From Elusimicrobia bacterium HGW-Elusimicrobia-3 (lineage in GTDB: Bacteria; Elusimicrobiota; Elusimicrobia; Elusimicrobiales; UBA9959), in contig PHAL01000001.1 of assembly GCA_002840355.1 (NCBI GenBank), forward strand, positions 62,001 to 126,000: 64,000 nt of DNA. Reading direction: 5' to 3'. The translations under genes and the position numbers were made by a program. Every line of letters starts with the position of its first letter. Within the stretch, counting starts at the first letter, position 1. The notes below the pieces were generated by a model that worked only from the letters and a program-made list of their open reading frames with translations, was not told where the DNA came from and searched no databases. Below, piece after piece: positions 38,421 to 46,837 of the stretch.

Positions 38421-39254
38421 ATGACGAGAGCCTCCTTCGCATCCTTCATTTGCGCGCTCGCCGCGGGCTGCGCCTGCCTTTTTACGGCGCCGGTCGCCGC
38501 GCAGCAGAATAACCTGCACGTACTGCCGCCGCCGTCGGTGGATTTCTCCCGGGAGAGGACCCGCGATATCTCGGCCGGCTACGCTTCGGTCGGAGGGGCC
38601 AGGATAAACGCCGGTTGTCTGGATGTAAACCTGACTTTCGGCTCCCGCACTTCCAGTTCCACTTACCGCAGCACCAGCTTCGGCACTGCCTTGATAGGCG
38701 GGGTTGGGCCCGAGCGCGTATACCTGGACCAGGTCAAAAAGGATATCAACGGCGTTACCATACATGCCAGCGGCAATAAACACTACCTGTTCGGCCGGGG
38801 GGAATACCCGCGCTGGGCGCTGCTGACCTCGATACCGCTTTCTTTCGGCAGTTTCACCATAGGCAATAACAACAAAGAGGAGACCGCGGTATACAATTTT
38901 CTGACCGGTCTGCAGGGCGGCGCCGCGCTCAACTATAAAGCGGGCGACTATATGCTGACGCCGTCGCTGGCGGCCGGCCTGCTCGGCGGCTACCGTGAAA
39001 AATACAAGGGCGGGGTTTACCTGAAGAACCTGAGGTCGGGGGTGGTAAAGCCGTTCCTGGTGCTGACGCTGGGGGCCGAGTTGCACTATCTGCCGAGGCA
39101 ATTCAAGGCGGCGGCGGCCTGGCAGCGGGCCTTCAGCTCCGGCGAGGACAGGGCCACCGACTCCCTGATGCTGCAATTTTCGTTCGGCTGGGACTTCTGG
39201 GGCCGCCGGTCCTCCTCGGGGGAGACGCCCCCTATCGAGGCTTCGCCTCTATAA
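38421..39254 (+). CDS. Secreted or outer-membrane protein of unknown function
   Basis: A 277-residue protein with a signal peptide (hydrophobic FICALAAGCACLF, cleavage likely after APVAA). The rest alternates glycine, aromatic and polar residues in strand-like stretches (LLTSIPLSFGSFTIG, AALNYKAGDYMLTPSLAAG, LVLTLGAELHYLP), ending in MLQFSFGWDFWG before a short tail, as expected of a small beta-barrel. I do not recognise a family. The last residues IEASPL and the stop codon are encoded by a copy of the dispersed palindrome, so the gene may originally have ended near the tryptophan-rich stretch. Confidence 0.7.
   Translation: MTRASFASFICALAAGCACLFTAPVAAQQNNLHVLPPPSVDFSRERTRDISAGYASVGGARINAGCLDVNLTFGSRTSSSTYRSTSFGTALIGGVGPERVYLDQVKKDINGVTIHASGNKHYLFGRGEYPRWALLTSIPLSFGSFTIGNNNKEETAVYNFLTGLQGGAALNYKAGDYMLTPSLAAGLLGGYREKYKGGVYLKNLRSGVVKPFLVLTLGAELHYLPRQFKAAAAWQRAFSSGEDRATDSLMLQFSFGWDFWGRRSSSGETPPIEASPL
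39229..39253. repeat. Short palindromic repeat, copy 3
   Basis: CCTATCGAGGCTTCGCCTCT followed by ATA. It encodes the last residues and stop codon of the gene at 38421-39254, in the same frame as copy 1 does for the gene ending at 81. Confidence 0.75.
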
Positions 39255-39428
39255 ATGGCCTTATGGCCCGGGAGTTGCCGCTGCTGGCAACGGGCGTCGA
39301 CCTGCTGACAGGCGGCCCGGCTTCACGCGCCAGCAAGCCGGCGGCCGCCTCCGCCTGGCGTTTTTACGCAGCCCCGGCTTCCGGGGGGATGCAGTTGGCG
39401 CTATCCCGCCGTTTCTGACTGACGCCCT

Positions 39429-39455
39429 CCCTGTCGAGGCGAAGCCTCGATAGGG
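39429..39455. repeat. Short palindromic repeat, copy 4
   Basis: CCCTGTCGAGGCGAAGCCTC followed by GATAGGG: a near-perfect hairpin in inverted orientation to copies 1-3, eight bases upstream of the gap -10 box. Confidence 0.75.
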
Positions 39456-39459
39456 AATT

Positions 39460-39468
39460 TGCTACAAT
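39460..39468 (+). promoter_or_regulatory. Probable extended -10 promoter of gap
   Basis: TTGCTACAAT places an extended -10 (TGC-TACAAT, -10 at 39463-39468) about 64 bases before the gap ATG. The -35 position would fall within palindrome copy 4 and has no consensus. The leader holds the ribosome site AAAGGAGA. Confidence 0.5.
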
Positions 39469-39532
39469 TTAGGGGTTGTTAATATAGATTTCGTTAATTA
39501 TTCACGCGGTTACCATATTAAAGGAGACACAA

Positions 39533-40585
<1,053 letters not shown>

Positions 40586-40592
40586 TTTAGCC

Positions 40593-40636
40593 TGGGTGTC
40601 GGGTCCGCGTAATTGGGCGCGGACCCTGAGACGCCC
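40593..40636 (+). other. Large hairpin between gap and the GTPase gene
   Basis: GGGTCCGCG and CGCGGACCC (40600-40625) pair round an eight-base loop, and outer GGGTGTC and GACGCCC extend the stem. No T-run follows, so it may control mRNA stability or partial readthrough rather than end transcription. Confidence 0.5.
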
Positions 40637-40667
40637 GGCCGGTTAGCGTTCGCGACAGGAGAGCTGC

Positions 40668-41981
40668 ATGGCTAAGAAAAGAGTGCTGATCATGGGGGCC
40701 GCGGGCCGCGACTTCCATAACTTCAACGTGTTCTACCGCGGCAACAAGGACGTGGAAGTGGTGGCCTTCACCGCCTACCAGATCCCCAACATCGCCGGCC
40801 GCAAGTACCCCAGGGAACTCGCCGGCAAAATGTACCCCAAGGGCATTCCGATCTTCGAAGAGAAAGAACTGCCGGAGCTGATCAAGAAGTTCAAGGTGGA
40901 CGAAGTGGTGTTCGCCTACTCCGACGTGGCCTTCAACACCGTGATGGCCAAGGGCAGCATAGTCCTGGCCTGCGGCGCCGACTTCACCCTGCTGGGCGGC
41001 GAGCATACCTACATCAAATCCAAGAAGCCCGTTATCGCCGTCTGCGCCGTGCGCACCGGCTGCGGCAAGAGCCAGACCACCCGCGCCATAGCCACCATGC
41101 TCAAGGAGATGGGCAAGAAGGTGGTGGCCATACGCCACCCCATGCCTTACGGCGACCTGGTCAAGCAGACCTGGCAGCGCTACGAGACGCTCGAGGACCT
41201 CAAGAAGCACGACTGCACGATAGAGGAGATGGAAGAGTACGAGCCGCACATCGCCGCCGGCCACATCATCTACTCCGGCGTGGACTACGGCGAGATCCTC
41301 AAGCGGGCCGAGAAAGAGGCGGACGTCATCCTGTGGGACGGCGGCAACAACGACCTGTCCTTCTACAAGCCCGACCTGCAGATCACCGTGACGGACCCGC
41401 TGCGCTCCGGCCACGAGGCCACCTTCCACCCCGGCGCCGCCAACCTGCGCATGGCCGACGTGGTGGTGATCAATAAGGTGGACACCGCCAGCGCCAAGGA
41501 AATAGCCACCGTGCGCGCCAACATCAAGGCGATGAACCCCAAGGCCACCATCATAGAGGCCGAGAGCCCGGTGACCGTGGACAACCCCGCGGCCGTGAAG
41601 GGCAAGCGGGTGCTGGTGGTCGAAGACGGCCCCACGCTGACCCACGGCGACATGCACTTCGGCGCCGGCCACGTGGCCGCCCGCAAGTACAAGGCCAAGG
41701 CCATAGTGGACCCCCGCCCGTACGCCGTGGGCACCATCAAGAAGGTGTACGAGAACTTCAAGCAGATCACCGACATCCTGCCGGCGATGGGCTACGGCGA
41801 GCGCCAGATGGCCGAACTCAACAAGACCATCAACGCGGTGCCGTGCGACATGGTGATAGTGGGCACGCCGATAGACCTGGCGCGCCACCTGAAGTTCAAC
41901 AAGCCCTCGGTGCGCGTGACCTACGAGCTCAAAGAACGCAAGCCCGGCGGCCTGAAAGCCGCCCTGAAGAAAGTTATATAA
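40668..41981 (+). CDS. COG2403-type GTPase, cyclic 2,3-diphosphoglycerate synthetase-like
   Basis: A 437-residue protein with an N-terminal Rossmann-like part (KRVLIMGAAGRDFHNFNVFYR, about 1-120) and a P-loop domain with AVCAVRTGCGKSQTTRAIA near residue 125, followed by ILWDGGNNDLSFYKPDLQITVTDP and VVVINKVDTA (NKxD, guanine specificity). This matches the predicted GTPase family that includes archaeal cyclic 2,3-diphosphoglycerate synthetase. The bacterial role is not known to me. Lying between gap and pgk, which produce and use 1,3-bisphosphoglycerate, it probably acts on a phosphoglycerate. Confidence 0.8.
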   Translation: MAKKRVLIMGAAGRDFHNFNVFYRGNKDVEVVAFTAYQIPNIAGRKYPRELAGKMYPKGIPIFEEKELPELIKKFKVDEVVFAYSDVAFNTVMAKGSIVLACGADFTLLGGEHTYIKSKKPVIAVCAVRTGCGKSQTTRAIATMLKEMGKKVVAIRHPMPYGDLVKQTWQRYETLEDLKKHDCTIEEMEEYEPHIAAGHIIYSGVDYGEILKRAEKEADVILWDGGNNDLSFYKPDLQITVTDPLRSGHEATFHPGAANLRMADVVVINKVDTASAKEIATVRANIKAMNPKATIIEAESPVTVDNPAAVKGKRVLVVEDGPTLTHGDMHFGAGHVAARKYKAKAIVDPRPYAVGTIKKVYENFKQITDILPAMGYGERQMAELNKTINAVPCDMVIVGTPIDLARHLKFNKPSVRVTYELKERKPGGLKAALKKVI

Positions 41982-42038
41982 GCTGGCCGCCCCGGGGCGG
42001 AAACGGCCCGGGCGCGGATAACATTTACAGAGGTAAAC

Positions 42039-43256
42039 ATGACCACGGAAAACAAGACTGTATTAAGGCTGGCCAAGGTGCAGGACTCCAAACTCAAGGA
42101 CAAGAACGTGCTGGTGCGCGTGGACTACAATGTGCCCTTGAAGGACGGCGTGATAACGGACGACACCCGCATCCGCGAGACGATGAAGACCGTTAAGCTG
42201 CTGCTCGAGGGCAATAACCGGGTGGTGCTGATGGCCCACCTGGGCCGCCCCAAGGGCAAACCCGAGCCGAAATACAGCCTGAAGCCGCTGGTGGGCCGCC
42301 TGGAGGAACTCTCCGGCGCCAAGGTGCATTTCGCCCCCGACTGCGTGGGGCCCGAAGCGGATAAAGTGGTGGCGGCGGCCAAGAAGGGGGAGATAGTGCT
42401 CCTCGAGAACCTGCGCTACCACGCCGAGGAAGAGAAGAACGACGACGCTTTCGCCAAGCAGCTGGCCAAGCACGGCGAGTTCTTCGTGCAGGAGGCCTTC
42501 GGCGCCCTGCACCGCGCGCACGGCAGCACCTCGGCCATCTGCAAGCATCTGCCCGGGGCCATCGGCTTCCTGGTGCAGAAGGAGCTGGAGTACCTCGACA
42601 AGGCCATGGTGAGCCCGGTGCGGCCCTTCCTGGCCATCATCGGCGGCGCCAAGGTGGCCGACAAGCTCTCCGTGCTCTACAGCCTCATCGAGAAGGTGGA
42701 CACCCTGATCATCGGCGGCGGCATGGCCTACACCTTCCTCGCCGCGCAGAACACCAATATCGGCAAGTCGCTGCTGGAAGCCGACAAGATAGAGGAAGCC
42801 AAGAACATCATTCTCAAGGCCCACCGCAATAACGTCGAGCTGCTGCTGCCCGCGGACCACCGCGTGGTGCAGGAAATCAAGCCCGACGCCCAGGTGGACG
42901 TAACCCAGGCGATGGCCGTGCCGGACGGCTGGATAGGCGTGGACATAGGCCCCCGCACCGAGCTGCTGTTCGCCGACAAGATCAAGAGTTCCAAGACCAT
43001 CTTCTGGAACGGCCCCGTGGGCATCTTCGAGACGCCCGCTTTCGCCAGCGGCAGCATCACCGTGGCCAACGCCATGGCCGGCGCCACCCGCGCGGGCGCG
43101 ACCACCATTCTCGGCGGCGGCGACACGCTGAGCGTGCTCAAGACCGCCAAGGTGAAAGGCGAGAACATTTCTCACTGCTCTACCGGCGGCGGCGCCAGCC
43201 TGGAGTTCGTGGAAGGAAAGCAGCTGCCGGGCCTGGTGGCCCTGTCACAGAAATAA
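42039..43256 (+). CDS. pgk: Phosphoglycerate kinase
   Basis: Transfers the acyl phosphate of 1,3-bisphosphoglycerate to ADP. The 405-residue protein has VLVRVDYNVPLKDG (normally VDFNVP), RPKGKPEPKYSLKPL, FGALHRAHGST (usually FGTAHRAHAS), GGAKVADKLSVL, WNGPVGIFE and the C-terminal GGGDTLS with STGGGASLEF. The small substitutions in two signatures are conservative. It sits with gap and secG, a common bacterial grouping. Confidence 0.96.
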   Translation: MTTENKTVLRLAKVQDSKLKDKNVLVRVDYNVPLKDGVITDDTRIRETMKTVKLLLEGNNRVVLMAHLGRPKGKPEPKYSLKPLVGRLEELSGAKVHFAPDCVGPEADKVVAAAKKGEIVLLENLRYHAEEEKNDDAFAKQLAKHGEFFVQEAFGALHRAHGSTSAICKHLPGAIGFLVQKELEYLDKAMVSPVRPFLAIIGGAKVADKLSVLYSLIEKVDTLIIGGGMAYTFLAAQNTNIGKSLLEADKIEEAKNIILKAHRNNVELLLPADHRVVQEIKPDAQVDVTQAMAVPDGWIGVDIGPRTELLFADKIKSSKTIFWNGPVGIFETPAFASGSITVANAMAGATRAGATTILGGGDTLSVLKTAKVKGENISHCSTGGGASLEFVEGKQLPGLVALSQK

Positions 43257-43270
43257 TAGGAGATTAAACG

Positions 43271-43588
43271 ATGTATACCCTTATCATAAGCGTGCATGTG
43301 GCGTTGGCGATAATCCTGATCATCTCGATCCTCGTGTTCCAGACCAGCAAGGGCTCGGCGCTGAGCATGTTCGGCGGCGGCGGCGACGCGCTGTTCAACG
43401 CGGCCAGCGGCACCACCTTCATCAAGAAGTTCACCGCCGTCTGCGCCGGCCTGTTCGCCGTGACCTCGCTGCTGCTCACCATCTACGGCTCGAGCAACCG
43501 CTTCCGCTCGGTGACGCAGGAGTACCCGCTGCAGGCCCCGGCCCAGCAGGCCGCCCCCGCCCAGCCCGCGGCCCCCGCCAAGAAGTAA
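43271..43588 (+). CDS. secG: Protein translocase subunit SecG
   Basis: Small inner-membrane partner of SecYE. The 105-residue protein has two hydrophobic spans (TLIISVHVALAIILIISILVF and CAGLFAVTSLLLTIY) around the conserved QTSKGSALSMFGGGGDALF loop, and a C-terminal alanine/proline/glutamine-rich tail. Follows pgk after 14 bases with ribosome site AGGAG. Confidence 0.93.
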   Translation: MYTLIISVHVALAIILIISILVFQTSKGSALSMFGGGGDALFNAASGTTFIKKFTAVCAGLFAVTSLLLTIYGSSNRFRSVTQEYPLQAPAQQAAPAQPAAPAKK

Positions 43589-43600
43589 ACAGGCGGCAGT

Positions 43601-43639
43601 AAAAGAAAAAAGCCCCGTGCGAACGGGGCTTTTTCTTTT
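43601..43639. terminator. Bidirectional intrinsic terminator
   Basis: AAAAAAGCCCCG and CGGGGCTTTTTC flank a five-base loop, with A-run on the left and T-run on the right. It serves secG from the left and the convergent CNNM gene from the right. Confidence 0.9.
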
Positions 43640-43651
43640 GGCCTGACAGGC

Positions 43652-45169
43652 TTATTTCATGACCTTGTTCTCGAAGGTGCGGATGATGTCCATCAGGTTG
43701 TCGGGGGACTTGGCCGAGAAGAGGCGCTTGCGCAGGGTGAGGTTGGAGATTAGCCCGGAGAGCTGCGAGAGGATGTTGAGCTGCAGGGTGGGCTCGTTGA
43801 AGGGGGTGAGGATCATGAAGATAAGCCGCACGGGCTGGCTGTCGGGCGAGGGGAAGTAGATGCCCTCCCGGCTCTTGCCGAAGGCCAGCAGCGGCTTGGA
43901 CAGCGAGGCCAGGCGGGCGTGGGGGAAGGCGGTCTGGTGGCCGAGGGCGGTGGAGAAGTTGGTCTCGCGCTTGATGATGGCCTTCAGGGCGTCGGCCTTG
44001 TCGAAGACCGGGGAGTGGGTATGCAGGGCCGTCAGCAGCTCCTCCAGGGCTTCGAAGCGGCCGCTTTCCTTGAGCTCCATCACGCAAGCCTCGGGCTGGA
44101 TCAGGCCGCTCAGGAGCAGCTTGGGGGGCTGCTCGAACTCGTCGCGTATTTCGCCGGTCAGCTCTTCCACGATGTCTTCCATTGTGAGCAGGCCGGTGGT
44201 TTCGCCCTTGGCGTTCTTGGCCAGGGCCAGCTGTATGCGCTTCTCCTGGAAGTCGCGCAGCGCGCGCTCCACGGAAGCCTCCTCCGAGATCTCGGAGAGG
44301 GGGCGCTTGACGGTGTTGAGGTCCGGCACCGGGCAGTTGGGGGCGAGCAGGCAGTCGTAGAGGTCTTTGAAATGGATGTAGCCCACCGTGAGGCCGTCCT
44401 TGGCCACCAGCGGGTAGCGGGAGAAGCGCTTCTGCTTGATCATGCGCAGGGTCTCTTCGGGCGGGGCGCCCAGGGTGATGAAGCTGATGGCGCCGCGGGG
44501 CGTCATGACTTCCTTTACCCGGGTTTTGCCGAAGTCGAACAGGTGCTCGAACATCATCAGGCGGCCCAGCGAGATCTTGCCGTGCTCCTGGCTCTGGCCC
44601 AGGATCATGCGCAGTTCCTCGTCGGAGTGCACGGTCTCCTCGTGGTTGTGGCGGATATGCAGCAGGCGCAGCACGGCGTTGGCGCTCTCGTTGAGCAGCC
44701 ACATGGGGACGAAGAAGACGGTGTGGAAGAACTTGAACGGCGCGGCGATCCACAGGGCGGACTTCTCGGGCATGCGGATGGCCATGTTCTTGGGCACCAG
44801 CTCGCCGAGCACCACGTGGAAGGCGGTAATGATGCTGAAGGCGATGGCGATGGAGGCGGTGTGGGTGGCGGCGGGGGTGACCGCGATGCCGAGGGCGTTG
44901 AACAGCGGCGGCACGAAGCGGGCCACGGCGGGCTCGCCTACCCAGCCGAGGCCGATGCTGGCGATCGTGATGCCGAGCTGGGCGGTGGAGAGGTAGGCTT
45001 CGAGGTCGCGCACGGCCTCTTTGGCTATCTTGGCGCGGGTGACGCCCTGGGCGGCCAGCTCTTCGAGCCGGGTGAAGCGGACTTTTACCACGGCGAACTC
45101 GGCGAGCACGAAGAAAGAGTTGAGAAGCAGGAAAAAGAGGGCCGCCAGGATGTAAAGCAATTCGGTCAT
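43652..45169 (-). CDS. CNNM/CBS-domain membrane protein with C-terminal PTS EIIA-like domain
   Basis: A 505-residue protein. Residues 1-175 are a CNNM domain (FFVLAEFAVVKVR, STAQLGITIASIGLGWVGEP, VLGELVPKNMAI), as in CorC/HlyC-type magnesium or metal transporters. Residues about 200-340 are a CBS pair (TRVKEVMTPR, GLLTMEDIVEELTGEI). In place of the usual CorC_HlyC domain, residues about 355-505 resemble a fructose/PtsN-type EIIA domain: ETNFSTALGHQTAFPHARL, with H417 at the phospho-histidine position, VRLIFMILTP, and RLFSAKSPDNLMDII. Phosphorylation could gate ion transport. The ATG at 45169, seven bases after a -10 box, is chosen; upstream codons run into the tRNA gene. Confidence 0.82.
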   Translation of the reverse strand: MTELLYILAALFFLLLNSFFVLAEFAVVKVRFTRLEELAAQGVTRAKIAKEAVRDLEAYLSTAQLGITIASIGLGWVGEPAVARFVPPLFNALGIAVTPAATHTASIAIAFSIITAFHVVLGELVPKNMAIRMPEKSALWIAAPFKFFHTVFFVPMWLLNESANAVLRLLHIRHNHEETVHSDEELRMILGQSQEHGKISLGRLMMFEHLFDFGKTRVKEVMTPRGAISFITLGAPPEETLRMIKQKRFSRYPLVAKDGLTVGYIHFKDLYDCLLAPNCPVPDLNTVKRPLSEISEEASVERALRDFQEKRIQLALAKNAKGETTGLLTMEDIVEELTGEIRDEFEQPPKLLLSGLIQPEACVMELKESGRFEALEELLTALHTHSPVFDKADALKAIIKRETNFSTALGHQTAFPHARLASLSKPLLAFGKSREGIYFPSPDSQPVRLIFMILTPFNEPTLQLNILSQLSGLISNLTLRKRLFSAKSPDNLMDIIRTFENKVMK

Positions 45170-45176
45170 TGGGTAT

Positions 45177-45182
45177 ATTTTA
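45177..45182 (-). promoter_or_regulatory. -10 box close to the start codon of the CNNM gene
   Basis: TAAAAT on the minus strand, preceded by TTG (extended -10) with TTTAGC 17 bases further upstream. Only seven bases lie between it and the ATG, with no ribosome site. Confidence 0.55.
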
Positions 45183-45207
45183 CAATTTAAGCGGGTAATG
45201 CTAAAAT
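45179..45207 (+). promoter_or_regulatory. Promoter of tRNA-Leu
   Basis: TTTACA at 45179-45184 and TAAAAT at 45202-45207 are 17 bases apart, with TGC before the -10. Transcription would start near 45214, 25 bases before the mature tRNA. It overlaps the opposed promoter of the CNNM gene. Confidence 0.55.
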
Positions 45208-45238
45208 ATCTTAGCTCTTTAAATAGTAAACGTTTTAC

Positions 45239-45320
45239 GCGCGGGTGGTGGAACTGGTAGACACGCACGTTTGAGGGGCGTGTGCCTAACGGCTTGCGGG
45301 TTCGATTCCCGCCCCGCGCA
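45239..45320 (+). tRNA. tRNA-Leu (anticodon GAG)
   Basis: Acceptor GCGCGGG pairs with CCCGCGC at 45313-45319, discriminator A at 45320. The D-arm GGAACTGGTAGACAC, anticodon arm CACGT-TTGAGGG-GCGTG, a long variable arm (TGCCTAACGGCT) and T-arm GCGGGTTCGATTCCCGC fit a class II leucine tRNA reading CUC/CUU. The CCA end is not encoded. Confidence 0.95.
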
Positions 45321-45337
45321 AATTTAAAATAACACAA

Positions 45338-45370
45338 AGGCGAGGAATATTATTCCTCGCCTTTTTTTTC
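45338..45370 (+). terminator. Terminator of tRNA-Leu
   Basis: GGCGAGGAAT and ATTCCTCGCC form a ten-pair stem with a short loop, followed by eight T. A strong intrinsic terminator 20 bases after the tRNA. Confidence 0.92.
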
Positions 45371-45386
45371 GGGGACCGCGTCGCCA

Positions 45387-45500
45387 GGCATGCAGGAACG
45401 CAAAATCGGCGTCGGCCACACCGTGGCCGCGCCTGCCGCCCTCGGCCCTCGCGCTATGCAAGCTCGGACCTCCGGGGGGCTTTTGCTAACCCTGCATGCC
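45387..45500 (+). repeat. Fold-back repeat A1 (114 bp)
   Basis: Perfect ten-base terminal inverted repeats GGCATGCAGG (45387-45396) and CCTGCATGCC (45491-45500) enclose AACGCAAAATCGGCGTC, a hairpin GGCCAC-ACC-GTGGCC (45414-45428) and CCGCCCTCGGCCCTCGCGCT. Most of the inside is identical to repeat A2 at 54347-54491. The heptamer CGTCGCC flanks it (45379-45385 and 45501-45507), like a target-site duplication one base off the end. No gene inside. It starts 17 bases after the tRNA-Leu terminator. Confidence 0.85.
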
Positions 45501-45551
45501 CGTCGCCGCGTAGGAACTAAAATCCAGCCCGTTTTTTTATATCATTACCCT

Positions 45552-46772
45552 ATGCTTTCCAAATATTTCAAGAGTTCGCTGCTCAAAGAGATCGCCGCCA
45601 AGACCGGCACGCCGACTTATGTTTATTCGCAGGCCGCTTTTTTGAAGCAGGTGGGGGCTTATAAGAAGGCTTTCAAGGGGCTGGACCCGCTGTTCTGCTA
45701 CGCGATGAAGGCCAACAGCAGCGGCGCGCTGTGCGCGCTGGCCGCCGGCGAGGGCTGGGGGGCCGACGTGGTGAGCGGCGGCGAGCTGTACCGCGCCCTG
45801 CGCGCAGGCTTCGAGCCGGGCAAGATCATTTTCTCCGGGGTGGGCAAGACGCCCGACGAGCTGGCCTACGCGCTGGAAAGCGGCATCCTGTTCGTCAACG
45901 CCGAGTCTTTCGAGGAGGTGGCGGAGCTGGAGCGCGTGGCGCGGCGGCTGAAGCTGCGCGCGCCGCTGTCGCTGCGCCTCAACCCCGACGTGGACCCGCA
46001 CACGCATAAGTATATTTCCACCGGCAGATTGGGCAGCAAGTTCGGCGTCTCGTTCGAGGAGGCGCAGAAGATCTATATGTACGCGGCCGAGTCGGCCCAC
46101 CTCAGGCCCGTGGGGGCGCATTTCCATATCGGCTCGCAGGTGCATTCCGCGGCCCCGTACGGGCTGGCGGCCGGGCGGCTGGCGGCGTTCATGCTGCGTC
46201 TGGCCAGCCGCGGCATCAACCTGAAATACGCCGACGCCGGCGGCGGCTGGGGCGTGAAAGAGGGCGGGGAGATGGAAGACCCGGCGGCGCTGGCGCGCGA
46301 GCTGGGGGCGGTGTTCGCCGGTACCGGGCTGAAGCTGCTGCTGGAGCCGGGGCGCTCGGTGGCGGCTCCCTCGGGGTTGCTGCTGACCCGCGCGATCTAC
46401 CGCAAGGCCAGCGGCGACAAGAATTTCATCATAGCCGACGCGGCCATGAACGACCTGGTGCGCCCCGCCCTGTACGGGGCGAAACACCCGGTGGAGCTCG
46501 TGGGCGGCGGCCGCGGCGAGCGGCGGCGCTGGGACATAGTGGGCCCCGTCTGCGAGAGCGGCGACTTCCTGGCCGAAGGGGTGACCCTGCCCGAGCCGGC
46601 CCCCGGCGCCCTGCTGGCCATTTATTCCGCGGGCGCCTACGGCATGTCCATGAGCTCGCAGTATAATTCCCGGCCGCGCGCGGCCGAGGTGCTGGTCACC
46701 GGCCCGGCCTCGTGGAAGGTCATCCGCCGCCGCGAGACCTACGCCGACCTGGTAGCCGCCGAAGTGAAATAG
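45552..46772 (+). CDS. lysA: Diaminopimelate decarboxylase
   Basis: PLP-dependent last step of lysine synthesis. The 406-residue protein has the PLP lysine in FCYAMKANSSGALCAL, HIGSQVHSAAPY, DAGGGWGV, LLLEPGRSVAAPSG, and the substrate block GPVCESGDFLAEGV with the C-terminal YSAGAYGMSMSSQYNSRPRAAEVLV. The ATG at 45552 begins the usual LysA N-terminus; upstream codons in frame read through repeat A1 and have no family match. An AT-rich TATATC lies eight bases before the ATG and there is no ribosome site, so this mRNA may also be leaderless. Confidence 0.95.
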   Translation: MLSKYFKSSLLKEIAAKTGTPTYVYSQAAFLKQVGAYKKAFKGLDPLFCYAMKANSSGALCALAAGEGWGADVVSGGELYRALRAGFEPGKIIFSGVGKTPDELAYALESGILFVNAESFEEVAELERVARRLKLRAPLSLRLNPDVDPHTHKYISTGRLGSKFGVSFEEAQKIYMYAAESAHLRPVGAHFHIGSQVHSAAPYGLAAGRLAAFMLRLASRGINLKYADAGGGWGVKEGGEMEDPAALARELGAVFAGTGLKLLLEPGRSVAAPSGLLLTRAIYRKASGDKNFIIADAAMNDLVRPALYGAKHPVELVGGGRGERRRWDIVGPVCESGDFLAEGVTLPEPAPGALLAIYSAGAYGMSMSSQYNSRPRAAEVLVTGPASWKVIRRRETYADLVAAEVK

Positions 46773-46790
46773 CGGCCGTCCGGCCGTAGC

Positions 46791-46825
46791 AAATGAAAAC
46801 GCCCCTCGCGGGGCGTTCTCATTTT
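46791..46825. terminator. Bidirectional terminator after lysA
   Basis: ACGCCCC-TCGC-GGGGCGT with further pairing of AAATGA and TCATTT outside. It lies between lysA and the convergent amidase gene and can serve both. Confidence 0.88.
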
Positions 46826-46837
46826 ATTGGGGGAAAA

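Larger units (their letters stand above)
39255..39532. other. Intergenic stretch before gap
   Basis: A 278-base gap. It holds no gene that I can support. It contains a six-pair hairpin (GTTGCC and GGCAAC near 39275-39295), a GC-rich non-coding run, palindrome copy 4 and, after an abrupt change to AT-rich sequence at about 39455, the promoter region of gap. Confidence 0.6.

Noticed and set aside
39255-39420. Further copy of the A-type repeat before gap
   Set aside because: A few GC-rich words are shared but order and ends do not match.
45170-45337. N-terminal extension of the CNNM gene
   Set aside because: The extra codons are antisense to tRNA-Leu; the CNNM domain begins at the ATG at 45169.
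45387-45500. Repeat A1 as a conventional insertion sequence
   Set aside because: Only 114 bp with no transposase frame; at most a non-autonomous element.
45390-45551. Upstream in-frame extension of lysA
   Set aside because: It runs through fold-back repeat A1, has no similarity to LysA, and family length starts at 45552.
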